A stretch of 64,000 nucleotides of DNA from CAYPHY01 sp964410625 (GCA_964410625.1 CAYPHY010000010.1:1-64000), one strand, 5' to 3'; counted from the first letter of the stretch, positions 42,861-51,802 are shown. The notes: a model not told the origin generated them from the letters alone. Translations and numbers: made by a program.

Positions 42861-43115
42861 ATGTCTGAAGCATTGACGGTGAAGGTTAGCGGCCGATACC
42901 AGATTTCATTGCCAAGTCGTGTGCGTCGAAAGCTGAATATCCAGGCTGGTGATCGGTTATTGGTAGATGTACAGAACAATAAGATTATCCTTCTCCCCTA
43001 TCCACAAAATTTTACGACCTATCTTGCCGGATTGCATAAGGAAGTCTGGGAAGAAATAGATACAGATGCTTATTTGAGAAAAGAACGGGATGCTTGGGAG
43101 GAGTACAAGGAGTGA
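42861..43115 (+). CDS. AbrB/MazE-family antitoxin
   Basis: Predicted 84 residues. Swapped-hairpin AbrB core: LTVKVSGRYQISLPSRVRRKL with AGDRLLVDV and KIILLPY. The helical tail (WEEIDTDAYLRKERDAWEEY) would wrap the toxin. It binds its own operator and neutralises the PIN toxin. GAGG seven bases before the ATG at 42861. Its TGA overlaps the GTG of the toxin gene (GTGA), so the two are translationally coupled. Confidence 0.8.
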   Translation: MSEALTVKVSGRYQISLPSRVRRKLNIQAGDRLLVDVQNNKIILLPYPQNFTTYLAGLHKEVWEEIDTDAYLRKERDAWEEYKE

Positions 43116-43561
43116 CACCCCTTGAGCAGCAGTTAGATGGACACTCAGTTATTGGGCTGGACACTTGTGTGCTAATTTACCACCTAGAGGAGCACAAGAG
43201 CTACTCGCCGTTGACGATGCAGTTGTTTAGCAGTATAGAAGCGGGTACTTGTCATGCGGTCTTGTCTACTATTGCATTAATGGAAGTAACAATACGTCCA
43301 TGGCAGTTAGAGCGCCCCGATGTTGCGGAACATTATGAGACACTCTTGATTAATTTTCCTCATCTACGGATTGTCGAGGTAACTGTTGATGTCGCAAGAC
43401 TGGCAGCACAACTGCGCGGCCGATATAACATTAAAACGGCCGATGCCATACAAGTTGCTACGGCAATCGTCAATGATGCAACGGCGTTTGTCACTAACGA
43501 CAAACAATTGCGAAGATTAGCACCCTTAATAGCCGTCGTCATTTTAGATGACTTCGTATAG
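43112..43561 (+). CDS. PIN-domain RNase toxin (VapC-like)
   Basis: Predicted 149 residues from the GTG at 43112. Acidic active-site set visible: GLDTCVLIYHLE (first Asp), IALMEVTI (Glu), KTADAIQVATAI (Asp) and VTNDKQL (Asp). PIN toxins cut RNA, often tRNA or rRNA. It pairs with the AbrB-type antitoxin immediately upstream, with overlapping stop and start. Confidence 0.85.
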   Translation: MTPLEQQLDGHSVIGLDTCVLIYHLEEHKSYSPLTMQLFSSIEAGTCHAVLSTIALMEVTIRPWQLERPDVAEHYETLLINFPHLRIVEVTVDVARLAAQLRGRYNIKTADAIQVATAIVNDATAFVTNDKQLRRLAPLIAVVILDDFV

Positions 43562-43572
43562 ATAGATTATAA

Positions 43573-44796
43573 TTGTTTGACGTTTTTGATCCGGCGTTTC
43601 GAGCCGATCCTTATCCTACTTACGAACGTTTTCGCGCGTTCGATCCAGTGCATTACGGCCGTCCCCCGACCCCTGGCAACCACAACACCGGCTGGTGGTA
43701 TATCTTTCGCTATGCTGATGTGGCGGCGATCCTCAAGGACCCGCGCTTCGGCCGTGATGTCGGCCGGGCGTTGGATGGCTCCTTTCCACCTGTGCCGCCG
43801 GAGGAGCGCGAACCCTTTTGGGAGATGTTTCAGCAGTGGACGCTGACGCTGGAGCCGCCGGAGCATACGCGCCAGCGGGCGTTGCTCAATCCGAGCTTCA
43901 CCGCGCGTATGGTGGACGGATTACGGCCGATGATTGCCGATCATGTAGAGCAACTGCTGGATACATTGGGGCAACAGCGGCAAGTAGACATCGTGGCTGA
44001 CTTCGCCTTTCCGCTGACATTGACGGTGATCAACCGGCTGATTGGGATTCCAGTAAGCGACAATGAGCGGATAAAAGCGTGGTCGCTGACGATTGCGGCC
44101 GTGTTGGACTATAAGCGCACCTGGGAGGTGATGGAGCGAGGGAACCGGATGACGCTGGAGTTTCGCCACTATCTGCGCGAGATCGTTGCTGCCCGTCGGC
44201 GTGAACCGCGAGATGATTTGATCAGTCGCTTGTTGGAGGCGCGGACGGCCGCTGATCAACGGCTGAGTGAAGAGGAACTGATCTCCTTATGCGTGATGTT
44301 GCTCTTTGCGGGGCATGAGACGACGGTGAATTTGATCGCCGCCGGGGTTTTCTTGCTGTTGACCCATCCTGAACAACTGGCCTTGTTGCGTCAACGGCCG
44401 GAGTTGATAGACAGCGCACTGAATGAATTTCTGCGCTTTCATAGCCCAATCCAGACCACTGCCCGCGCAGCCTATGCTGATGTAGAGCTCGGAGGCAATA
44501 TGATACGTCGCGGGGATTCGCTGACCTTGTTGCTTGGCTCGGCCAATCGGGATGCGGCCGTTTTTACCAATCCTGACCAACTGGACATTACCCGGCGACC
44601 GAATCGCCATCTGGCTTTCGGCCGGGGGATTCACTACTGTTTGGGTGCGCCATTGGCGATTGCTCAGGCGGGGATAGCGATTTTGAGGTTGATCGGCCGT
44701 TTTCCTGAGCTGTGTTTGGTTTCTGATGTGCCGGTATGGACAGACACGTTTGGCTTTCGGGGCTTGCAAACATTAACTGTCGAATTAAAAAAATAG
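43573..44796 (+). CDS. cytochrome P450 monooxygenase
   Basis: Predicted 407 residues, normal for a soluble bacterial P450. I-helix FAGHETT, ExxR pair in NEFLRF, heme loop FGRGIHYCLGAPLA with the Cys ligand. It hydroxylates an unknown substrate and needs ferredoxin and reductase partners, none adjacent; the FAD oxidoreductase at 32541 is one possible donor. The only available start is TTG at 43573, because TAA precedes it in frame; the N-terminal FDPAFRADPYPTYERF fits the family. No ribosome site is visible and a TATAAT (43568-43573) overlaps the start. Confidence 0.9.
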   Translation: MFDVFDPAFRADPYPTYERFRAFDPVHYGRPPTPGNHNTGWWYIFRYADVAAILKDPRFGRDVGRALDGSFPPVPPEEREPFWEMFQQWTLTLEPPEHTRQRALLNPSFTARMVDGLRPMIADHVEQLLDTLGQQRQVDIVADFAFPLTLTVINRLIGIPVSDNERIKAWSLTIAAVLDYKRTWEVMERGNRMTLEFRHYLREIVAARRREPRDDLISRLLEARTAADQRLSEEELISLCVMLLFAGHETTVNLIAAGVFLLLTHPEQLALLRQRPELIDSALNEFLRFHSPIQTTARAAYADVELGGNMIRRGDSLTLLLGSANRDAAVFTNPDQLDITRRPNRHLAFGRGIHYCLGAPLAIAQAGIAILRLIGRFPELCLVSDVPVWTDTFGFRGLQTLTVELKK

Positions 44797-44813
44797 GTTG
44801 ATTGCCGCGACTT

Positions 44814-45137
44814 TTATTTAGCGAATAGTTCTGCCAATACGTCAAGGACATCTTGCTGTGTTGGTCGATCCAGGCGGCCGAGATTCCTAACTAAGCGTGA
44901 TTTATCAACGGTGCGGATTTGATCCAATATAATTTGTCCATCTTTGCCTTGAAAAGAACAGGCGATACGTGTCGGGTAAGAACGTCCCTTTGTGGTCATC
45001 GGCGCGATGATAACTGTGCCGATATTGTCATTCATTTCATTAGGTGAGATTATCAGGCAAGGACGGGTTTTTTGGATTTCGCGGCCGATGGTTGGATCCA
45101 AATTGACCAGGAACACATCAAAACGTTTAACTACCAT
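44814..45137 (-). CDS. mazF: MazF/PemK-type endoribonuclease toxin
   Basis: Predicted 107 residues. Family motifs: RFDVFLVNLDPTIGREIQKTRPCLII, APMTTKGR, LDQIRTVDKSRL. The toxin cuts mRNA at short sites. The ATG at 45137 lies inside the 3' end of the antitoxin gene (stop at 45131), so the genes overlap by seven bases and are coupled. Confidence 0.9.
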   Translation of the reverse strand: MVVKRFDVFLVNLDPTIGREIQKTRPCLIISPNEMNDNIGTVIIAPMTTKGRSYPTRIACSFQGKDGQIILDQIRTVDKSRLVRNLGRLDRPTQQDVLDVLAELFAK

Positions 45138-45394
45138 TCCCACTCTTCTTCGACCTTAGTTAATAGTAGTTCTTCATCCAGTAATTGGTCATCTCCATGA
45201 GCCGCCATAGCCGCAAACTGTGCTTCCCACCCTGCTCGTGGGTGATGTGCCGGTCGAATTTGAATCGTGCCCTTACCCAGCTTTAACTCTACCTCATCGC
45301 CTAAATCAAGCTGATCGAGCAAAATCTTGGGAATGCGGATACCTTTCGAGTTTCCAATGCGAATGATTTTTGTTTTTACTACTGTATCCATCAT
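45131..45394 (-). CDS. mazE: MazE/AbrB-type antitoxin
   Basis: Predicted 87 residues. AbrB core KIIRIGNSKGIRIPKILL followed by LGDEVELKL and a Glu-rich C-terminal tail that should block the MazF site. Start: ATG at 45394 with GGCGGA upstream. It is in operon with mazF. Confidence 0.85.
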   Translation of the reverse strand: MMDTVVKTKIIRIGNSKGIRIPKILLDQLDLGDEVELKLGKGTIQIRPAHHPRAGWEAQFAAMAAHGDDQLLDEELLLTKVEEEWEW

Positions 45395-45442
45395 GCTTTT
45401 CCGCCCTTAGTCGTCCCACTGGAGTACACTTGTGGATATATT

Positions 45443-45922
45443 TCACTCGGCCGACATCCGGCTGTTATCCCCTACTGGCTGCTCTACTTGCACTTTGTGT
45501 AAGCCGTTGCGGACGACGTTGAGGGAGCGGATCAGGTCGTCTTCGAGCTTGGTCAGCACCTCGATGATGTAGACGTCGGCGTCCTGGCGCAGGACTTCGG
45601 CGTCGCGACGGGCGCGTTCGATGATGTTCTCCGACCGTTGTTGGGCGGCGGCAATAATGCTGTCGCGCTTGACCAGTTCGGCCGCTTCCTGTTTTGCCAA
45701 CTCGCGGATTCGCTCCGCCTCTTCCTTGGCCTGGGCCAGAATGCGGTCCTTTTCCGCCTCGACGCGGTTGGCCCGCTTCACTTCCTCTGGCACTGCCACG
45801 CGCATCTGGTCAACCAGGCTGAAGATTTTGTCCTCGTTGACCAGCAGATAGGCACTGAATGGCAGCCGGGCGCTTTCGTTTAGCACCTCTTCCAATCGGT
45901 CAACCAGATGTTGGATGTCCAT
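45443..45922 (-). CDS. coiled-coil protein upstream of mazEF, next to coaD
   Basis: Predicted 159 residues. A short folded start (MDIQHLVDRLEEVLNES), then a long charged helix rich in Glu, Ala and Arg (about 45-130), giving a strong coiled coil. It resembles ATP-synthase b-subunit-like or DivIVA-like stalk proteins, but I cannot assign it. Leftward, directly after coaD, with an STRR-like hairpin between them. Confidence 0.65.
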   Translation of the reverse strand: MDIQHLVDRLEEVLNESARLPFSAYLLVNEDKIFSLVDQMRVAVPEEVKRANRVEAEKDRILAQAKEEAERIRELAKQEAAELVKRDSIIAAAQQRSENIIERARRDAEVLRQDADVYIIEVLTKLEDDLIRSLNVVRNGLHKVQVEQPVGDNSRMSAE

Positions 45923-45945
45923 ATGTCTCGAACCCCCTGTTGGGA

Positions 45946-46032
45946 AAAGTAAGCAGTTGATAGTGGGCAGCAGCCAGTTTATGCTCTGAGTTGGCTGCCA
46001 AGCGGTATGCGTACTGCCGACTGCTTGCTAAG
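45946..46032. repeat. STRR-like hairpin, GCAGT/GGCAGCAGCC units
   Basis: AAGTAAGCAGTTGATAGTGGG faces GTACTGCCGACTGCTTGCT, with GGCAGCAGCCAG facing TTGGCTGCC. Similar GCAGT hairpins lie at 51258 and 56997. Confidence 0.65.
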
Positions 46033-46070
46033 AAAATACCACATTTAGGCTAATTATAAAGGCGAAAAGC

Positions 46071-46601
46071 TTAATCACGCAACGGGACGGGGCTGGTATA
46101 GCGGCCGTCGTCCTCTTCGCCAAAACGCTGGTAGAGAGCATGAGCGACATTGGGCGGGACCATGCTGGTGATGTCACCGCCGAGTGAGGCGATTTCGCGC
46201 ACGGTAGACGCGCTGAGAAAGGAGTTTTCTTCGCGGGTCATCAGGCTGATCGTCTCGATTTCTGGAGCCAGGCGTTGGTTGGCGAGGGCGTTGCGGAACT
46301 CAAACTCAAAGTCGGAGAAGACGCGCAAGCCACGGACGATCACCCGCGCCTCGATGCTGCGGGCAAAGTCTACCAGCAGGCCGCTGAAGGGAACGGTTGT
46401 CACATTCTCCAACCCATCCATCGCTTCTTCAATCATCGCAATGCGCTCTTCGACGTGAAACAGTACCTGCTTCGTCGGCCGGCTGTGGTCATAGACGGCC
46501 ACATACAGCTCCTGGAATAAATGGGCGGCCCGGCGAATCAGGTCAATATGACCATAGTGTACCGGGTCGAACGTCCCCGGATAGACGGCTCGTTTAATCA
46601 A
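46071..46601 (-). CDS. coaD: phosphopantetheine adenylyltransferase
   Basis: Predicted 176 residues. Nucleotidyltransferase motif GTFDPVHYGHIDL and FLSAST near the C-terminus. Penultimate step of coenzyme A synthesis: adenylates 4'-phosphopantetheine using ATP. It starts with TTG at 46601, with a perfect AAGGAGG five bases upstream. It sits downstream of recG in the same direction, separated by an STRR-like hairpin. Confidence 0.95.
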   Translation of the reverse strand: MIKRAVYPGTFDPVHYGHIDLIRRAAHLFQELYVAVYDHSRPTKQVLFHVEERIAMIEEAMDGLENVTTVPFSGLLVDFARSIEARVIVRGLRVFSDFEFEFRNALANQRLAPEIETISLMTREENSFLSASTVREIASLGGDITSMVPPNVAHALYQRFGEEDDGRYTSPVPLRD

Positions 46602-46612
46602 GCGTGCCTCCT

Positions 46613-46692
46613 TAGAGGAGATTGGAGACTAGAGATTGGAGATTAAACGATCGCTAATCTCCAATCTCTAGTCTCCAATCTCTAATATCTAA
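46613..46692. repeat. STRR-like hairpin, AGATTGGAG units
   Basis: GAGGAGATTGGAGACTAGAGA faces TCTAGTCTCCAATCTC. It covers the recG stop codon at 46689-46691. Confidence 0.7.
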
Positions 46693-49250
46693 CTAACATC
46701 CCCCGCTGATTCCCAAAACTGCAACACTCGCTCGCGTAGGAGCCAATGTTCGGGCTTTTCCAGCAGGGGGTCATTGGCGACGAGTTGGCTGGCTTCCTCT
46801 TGGGCGATGGTCAAGACATCGGCGTCATGGAGCAGAGAGGCCAGCCGTAGCTCCGGCAAGCCGCTTTGGCGACGGCCGAAAAACTCGCCTGGGCCACGCA
46901 AGGCCAAATCCTTCTCGGCCAGCGCAAAGCCGTCATTGGTCTGCGAGAGGGCGGTCAGGCGTTCCTCGGCATCGGCCGATACATCTTCAGCGATGAGAAT
47001 ACAGTAAGATTGGTGTTCGCCGCGACCGACGCGGCCGCGGAACTGGTGCAACTGCGCCAGGCCAAAGCGGTCGGCGTTCTCGATGATGATCACATTGCTG
47101 TTTGGCACATCCACGCCGACTTCGATGACCGAGGTCGCCACCAGCACATCAATCTCGCCATCACGGAAGGCACGCATGGTCGCTTCCTTCTCCGCGCTGC
47201 TCATCCGCCCATGTACGAGGCCGACGCGCAAATGGGCAAAGACCTCCTCTTGCAATCGCTTGAACTCAGTGACGGCCGCCCCCGCGTCAATCGAGTCTGA
47301 ATCCTCGACCAGGGGGTAGATGATATAGGCTTGTCGCCCTTCGGCCGCTTGCCGCCGTACAAAGTTATAGGCGCGTTCTCGTTCCGTCGCCCGTAGCCAG
47401 TGGGTGCGGATTTCCTGGCGGCCGGGTGGCATCTCGTCGAGGATAGAGAGGTCGAGGTCGCCAAAAAGGGAGAGGGCGAGCGTGCGCGGGATGGGTGTGG
47501 CAGACATGACCAGCAAATGGGGGTTGATCGGCTCTCCCTCACCGGCAGGCCCCTTTTGGCGCAATGCACCGCGTTGGTCTACGCCGAAGCGATGTTGTTC
47601 GTCAATGATAGCCAGCCCTAGCCGTTGGAATGTGACGGTCTCCTGGATCAGCGCATGGGTCCCAATCGCTACCTGGATCGTCCCTTGTGCTAGACCTTCA
47701 TAGATCGTTGCCCGGTCGGCGGCCGAGGTGCTGCCGGTCAACAAACAGACGGAGATGCCTAGTGGCGTCAGTAGCCGTTCGAGGCTTTGGTAATGCTGTT
47801 CGGCCAAAATTTCGGTGGGGGCCATCAATGCCGCTTGCGCTCCGGCACGGGCGGTGATGAACATCGCGGCAGCGGCAACGGCCGTCTTGCCCGATCCTAC
47901 GTCCCCTTGCAAGAGGCGATTCATGGGCGTTGTTCCGGCAAGCGCAGCGCGAATTTCGTTGACAACACGCTCCTGTGCGCCGGTCAGTTGGAAGGGCAAA
48001 GCGGCGTGGAACTGTTCCAGGACGCTATCCTCGACGGTTAGAGAGAGGGCGGGCTGTGCTTGCCATTCGTGGCGTTGCTTCTGGCGGCCGAGTTGCAACA
48101 AAAATAGTTCGTCGAAAGCGAGCCGCCGCCGGGCGTGGTAGAGCGCGTCGCGGCTATCGGGGAAGTGCATCTGCCGTAGCGCGTCGGACAGTTGGTAGAA
48201 CTTTTGCCGGTGGCGAATCTCCACCGGGAGCGGATCAGGGACTTTTCCAGCCCACTCTTGCACTGCCTGACGCATCAGTTCGCGGAGCCGCGTGCCGTTT
48301 AGCCCTTCGGTCAGGGGATAGACGGGGACGAGGCGGCGCGTGCGCAGCGGCTCTAGCTCCAAAGGCTCCCACTCTGGCCCCTGGAAAACGAGGCGGCCGA
48401 GATATTGATCTACCTTACCGCTCAACACCACTTGCATCCCCGCCGGAAGCTGATCGGTCAGCCAGGGCTGGTTATACCAGGTGGCCTGGATCGTCCCCGT
48501 GCCGTCGTTGACCAGCGATTGCACCAACACCTGATTCATGCGCGTGCGCCGGGCGCGGGTCTCCCAAATGGTGCCGATGATAGTTACTTGCTCGCCATAC
48601 TTCAGCTTGTTGATCGGCTTCATTAGCGAATAGTCGTCATAGCGGCGCGGAAAGAGATAGAGCAAATCAAGCACCGTCTCCGCGCCCAGCCGTTTGAGCT
48701 TCTCGGCGATCTTTGGGCCAATCCCATTCAGTGCGGTCACGCTGGTCTGTAGGCGGGCGAGTTCGGCCGGAGAGGGGGGAGCGGGAGGAGATTGGAGATC
48801 GGGCGGCTCGGCCGTGATTTCCACGGGTGTTTCTTCGGCAACGCGCCAGGAAGGGGGGACGGCCGCTTCCGCTTCAGGTTTCGGTTCTGGCTTTGCTTTC
48901 TCCCGTTTGGGGCGACGGTCGGCCGCTGGTTTTGCCCGTCTGCGTTCAGGTGGGGGCGTTTGTGCTGGTCGTGCCGTTCCCAGTCGTTGGCTACGCCGTT
49001 CCAGGCTGGTCAGCAAGGAGTTGATCGCCTGGGCGCGGGCTTCTTGCCCCGGCAGCCGGGCGTAGTCATTTAGCACTTCGGCAATTTGTTCTATGAGGGC
49101 GCGGTCGGCCTCGTCGGTTGCCGCTTCTCGTGCCTGCCCGACCCAGTAGACGGCAAACTGGCGAATACCGCCAACAACCGCTTTATTTTGATAGCCCTGT
49201 TTCTTTTCTAATTCCAATACACGCTCAAGGCGTTTAAGTATTCCTTCCAT
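46689..49250 (-). CDS. recG: ATP-dependent DNA helicase RecG
   Basis: Predicted 853 residues, longer than most RecG because of an N-terminal extension: about 90 helical residues and an 80-residue Pro/Glu/Lys/Arg-rich linker. Then a helix-hairpin-helix (LNGIGPKIAEKLKRLG), the wedge OB-fold, and the helicase core with Walker A GDVGSGKT at 449-456, DEQHRFGVDQR and the box MSATPIPRTLAL. It remodels stalled replication forks. Start: ATG at 49250, seven bases after a -10 box; the in-frame region up to 49316 overlaps a repeat and is rejected. Confidence 0.95.
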   Translation of the reverse strand: MEGILKRLERVLELEKKQGYQNKAVVGGIRQFAVYWVGQAREAATDEADRALIEQIAEVLNDYARLPGQEARAQAINSLLTSLERRSQRLGTARPAQTPPPERRRAKPAADRRPKREKAKPEPKPEAEAAVPPSWRVAEETPVEITAEPPDLQSPPAPPSPAELARLQTSVTALNGIGPKIAEKLKRLGAETVLDLLYLFPRRYDDYSLMKPINKLKYGEQVTIIGTIWETRARRTRMNQVLVQSLVNDGTGTIQATWYNQPWLTDQLPAGMQVVLSGKVDQYLGRLVFQGPEWEPLELEPLRTRRLVPVYPLTEGLNGTRLRELMRQAVQEWAGKVPDPLPVEIRHRQKFYQLSDALRQMHFPDSRDALYHARRRLAFDELFLLQLGRQKQRHEWQAQPALSLTVEDSVLEQFHAALPFQLTGAQERVVNEIRAALAGTTPMNRLLQGDVGSGKTAVAAAAMFITARAGAQAALMAPTEILAEQHYQSLERLLTPLGISVCLLTGSTSAADRATIYEGLAQGTIQVAIGTHALIQETVTFQRLGLAIIDEQHRFGVDQRGALRQKGPAGEGEPINPHLLVMSATPIPRTLALSLFGDLDLSILDEMPPGRQEIRTHWLRATERERAYNFVRRQAAEGRQAYIIYPLVEDSDSIDAGAAVTEFKRLQEEVFAHLRVGLVHGRMSSAEKEATMRAFRDGEIDVLVATSVIEVGVDVPNSNVIIIENADRFGLAQLHQFRGRVGRGEHQSYCILIAEDVSADAEERLTALSQTNDGFALAEKDLALRGPGEFFGRRQSGLPELRLASLLHDADVLTIAQEEASQLVANDPLLEKPEHWLLRERVLQFWESAGDVS

Positions 49251-49257
49251 AACAGGT

Positions 49258-49263
49258 ATTGTA
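49258..49263 (-). promoter_or_regulatory. -10 box for a leaderless recG mRNA
   Basis: On the minus strand TACAAT lies seven bases before the ATG at 49250. No clear -35 and no ribosome site. A leaderless start is likely. Confidence 0.45.
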
Positions 49264-49301
49264 TAACGAACTGCCAATTGAGGGGAGCGAGAAGGAAAAG
49301 T

Positions 49302-49368
49302 CACGCAAAGGCGCAAAGACTACCAAGAAACCTTGGCGACCTTTGCGTCTTTGCGTGAGCTACTTTGA
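49302..49368. repeat. dispersed hairpin CACGCAAAGGCGC
   Basis: CACGCAAAGGCGCAAAGACT faces CCTTTGCGTCTTTGCGTG. Related to the hairpin at 32457. Confidence 0.7.
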
Positions 49369-49376
49369 TAGAAATG

Positions 49377-51152
49377 TTATTCTGCTCCGATGATGTAGAA
49401 GTAATGTGCCTGTCCGCCCGCTACGACTTCCACCTCTAAATCAGGATAGCATGACTGTACGTAATCACCCAATTGCTCCGCTTCACCGGCCGATATATCC
49501 GCCCCATAGTAGATGGAGACAATCTCGCACTCATCCAGTTCCATGCAGGCCAATACTTGATCCACCACTGTTTGGATGTCGGCCGCTGACACGCGCAACT
49601 GACCATCCACCAGGCCGATCACCGCCCCTTCCTCTACATCTACGCCATTCAGTTGTACGGAGCGTGTGGCGCGGGTGATTTCGCCAGTCTTGACGGCTTC
49701 CATTGCTGCGGTCATGGTCTCCACGGCCGTTTCCAGGTCGCTATCCCGATCGAGCACCATCAGCGCACTAACCCCTTGTGGAATGGTGTGGGTGGGGATG
49801 ACGGCCACTTCTTTATTGCTCAGGTCGCGGGCAGCTTCGGCCGCCAGGAAGATGTTTTTGTTGTTCGGCAGGATCACCACATGATTGGTTGGCACTTTAT
49901 CAATCGCCTGGAAAATTTCTTCGGTGCTGGGGTTGTTGGTCTGGCCGCCATTGACAATATAGGACGCGCCGAGGCTGCGAAAGATGTCGCCCAAGCCGGA
50001 GCCGGAGGCGATGGCAACCACGCCGATTTGCTCCGGTTCCAGGCTTAACGCCGGGGGGAGGGGAGGAGAGGGTGCTTGAATCGCCGATTGTACAGCTGGC
50101 GCGGGATGGTAGATAATCTCTTCCATCTGTTGTTGCATGTTTTCAACCACCACATCGGTGATTTGCCCCAGGCTGATGCAATAGCTGATCGGCTGTCCGG
50201 GGTCTTTCACATGCACATGCACCTTGATCGTCTGTTCGTCCCCAACAACAACCGTTGAATCACCCATCGCGTCAATCGCTTCGCGCACTTCCAGGACGTT
50301 GAGATTTTGGCCCAGAAGGATCAATTGCACATCATAGGGGAATTCGAGGTTGCCCCCTTCGGGGATGGCGTGGGCCTGGGCAGGCAGGTCAACAAGGGCA
50401 GCATGGGGATGGATATGGTCATGGTCGTGGTGAACATGGTCGCGGTGCGCGTGGATATGGCTATGGGTATGATTGTGAGTTTCGTCGAGGAGCATCTCAC
50501 CGTGGGCATAGCGCAACATCCCTTGCAGCAGATAGACCAGTCCTTGCCCGCCGGAGTCAATGACACCTGCTTGCTTCAGGATCGGCAATAGCTCCGGGGT
50601 GCGTTCCAACGCCTGCTGTGAACGCTCCAACACGCGCTCTAGCAAGAAGCGCAAGTCGTTGCTTTTGCTGACTGCATCGGCCGCCTCGGCTGCGCCCTCG
50701 CGTATCACGGTCAGGATAGTCCCCTCCACCGGTTTCATCACGCCGTTGTAGGCGGTGTCGGCCGCTAATTGTAGCGCGTGGGCGAGATCGGCCGCGTTAA
50801 ACGTTTCCTTATCCTGCAAGCCTCGCGCCAACCCGCGCCAGATTTGGCTCAGGATCACCCCCGAATTGCCCCGCGCACCCATCAGCGCACCCTGCGACAG
50901 CAGTCCGGCTAACTTGCCGACATGCATTTCCTCGCTGGCTTCGATCCGCTTGTAGGCGGAGCGCATTGTCAACAGCATATTGGTTCCCGTGTCGCCATCT
51001 GGCACAGGAAACACGTTTAACGCATTCACATGTTGGTGATTATGTTCTAACCATAGCAACCCTGCCTTGGCCAGCTTGCGTAGTTGTTGCCCGTTACATT
51101 GCAACCACTTCGTCTGGACTGTTGGGGTTTCAATTGACATCAATTCCGTCAA
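49377..51152 (-). CDS. fakA: DAK2-domain fatty acid kinase (FakA-like) with His-rich insert
   Basis: Predicted 591 residues. DAK2 kinase half: NVFPVPDGDTGTNMLLT and GARGNSGVILSQIW, with DSGGQGL. C-terminal half is the DegV-associated domain (SGSGLGDIF, ILPNNKN, YYGADIS). The family phosphorylates fatty acids bound by FakB. Residues 225-250 are an unusual His-rich insert (HNHTHSHIHAHRDHVHHDHD). Start: TTG at 51152 with AGGAGA eight bases upstream. The Asp23-type gene precedes it, a common bacterial pairing. Confidence 0.85.
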   Translation of the reverse strand: MTELMSIETPTVQTKWLQCNGQQLRKLAKAGLLWLEHNHQHVNALNVFPVPDGDTGTNMLLTMRSAYKRIEASEEMHVGKLAGLLSQGALMGARGNSGVILSQIWRGLARGLQDKETFNAADLAHALQLAADTAYNGVMKPVEGTILTVIREGAAEAADAVSKSNDLRFLLERVLERSQQALERTPELLPILKQAGVIDSGGQGLVYLLQGMLRYAHGEMLLDETHNHTHSHIHAHRDHVHHDHDHIHPHAALVDLPAQAHAIPEGGNLEFPYDVQLILLGQNLNVLEVREAIDAMGDSTVVVGDEQTIKVHVHVKDPGQPISYCISLGQITDVVVENMQQQMEEIIYHPAPAVQSAIQAPSPPLPPALSLEPEQIGVVAIASGSGLGDIFRSLGASYIVNGGQTNNPSTEEIFQAIDKVPTNHVVILPNNKNIFLAAEAARDLSNKEVAVIPTHTIPQGVSALMVLDRDSDLETAVETMTAAMEAVKTGEITRATRSVQLNGVDVEEGAVIGLVDGQLRVSAADIQTVVDQVLACMELDECEIVSIYYGADISAGEAEQLGDYVQSCYPDLEVEVVAGGQAHYFYIIGAE

Positions 51153-51257
51153 GATTTAACTCTCCTGAAAAATAGTTACGCGGATGACGCTGATATTACG
51201 CGGATCACGCGGATTTTCATCTATGTTGGTGCGGCGTGTGTCGTCTCCTCTCAAATC

Positions 51258-51343
51258 AGTGAGCAGTTGGCAGCCAGCAGTCAGTAATCTACGCGCCTGC
51301 TTAGACGGCCGTTTGGCTGCTGCAGCTACTGACCACTGTCTCC
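51258..51343. repeat. STRR-like hairpin, GCAGT units
   Basis: CAGTGAGCAGTTGGCAGCC faces GGCTGCTGCAGCTACTGACC. It lies between the Asp23-like gene and fakA and reaches the stop of the former. Confidence 0.6.
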
Positions 51344-51708
51344 TACTCTTCATCCTGTTTGTTGCTCAACCGCAAGCCCTGTACGTAGACGTTGACCGCT
51401 TCGACGGGCAGACCTAATGCTTTTTCAACGTGAAATTTCACGGTATGTTGAATGCTTTGCGCCACGACGCGGATGGGGATGCCATACTCGACAATGACGT
51501 AGACATCAATCACAATTTTGTCGTCTTTCACAATGACATCCAGACCGCGGCGGTTGTCGCGCGATAGCAATTGGGCAATGCCGTTGACCAGTCCCTTGCT
51601 GGACATGCCGACCACGCCATAGCATTGATGGACAGCCTGATTGGCGATGGTGGCGATGGTCGCGGCGGAAATATCAATTTTGCCTAATGAATCTTCTCGA
51701 ACCGGCAT
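51343..51708 (-). CDS. Asp23/Gls24 family protein
   Basis: Predicted 121 residues. Family pattern: IDISAATIATIANQAV, YGVVGMSSKG, DVYVIVEYGIPI and VEAVNVYVQGL. Asp23-like proteins associate with membranes or envelope stress; the exact role here is unknown. Start: ATG at 51708 with AGGAG about five bases upstream. It is divergent from rpmB and in line with fakA downstream, the usual arrangement. Confidence 0.8.
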   Translation of the reverse strand: MPVREDSLGKIDISAATIATIANQAVHQCYGVVGMSSKGLVNGIAQLLSRDNRRGLDVIVKDDKIVIDVYVIVEYGIPIRVVAQSIQHTVKFHVEKALGLPVEAVNVYVQGLRLSNKQDEE

Positions 51709-51735
51709 AGTAGCTCCTATTAAATCGTCTGGTGT

Positions 51736-51764
51736 TTGCAAAAGGACAATTTCTGGTCTATAAT
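51736..51764 (+). promoter_or_regulatory. sigma-70-type promoter of rpmB
   Basis: TTGCAA (51736-51741), a 17-base spacer and TATAAT (51759-51764). It gives a leader of about 130 bases. Confidence 0.65.
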
Positions 51765-51802
51765 CATAAGTCGCTTATCTTGAAAAATTATAGATAAAAA
51801 GC

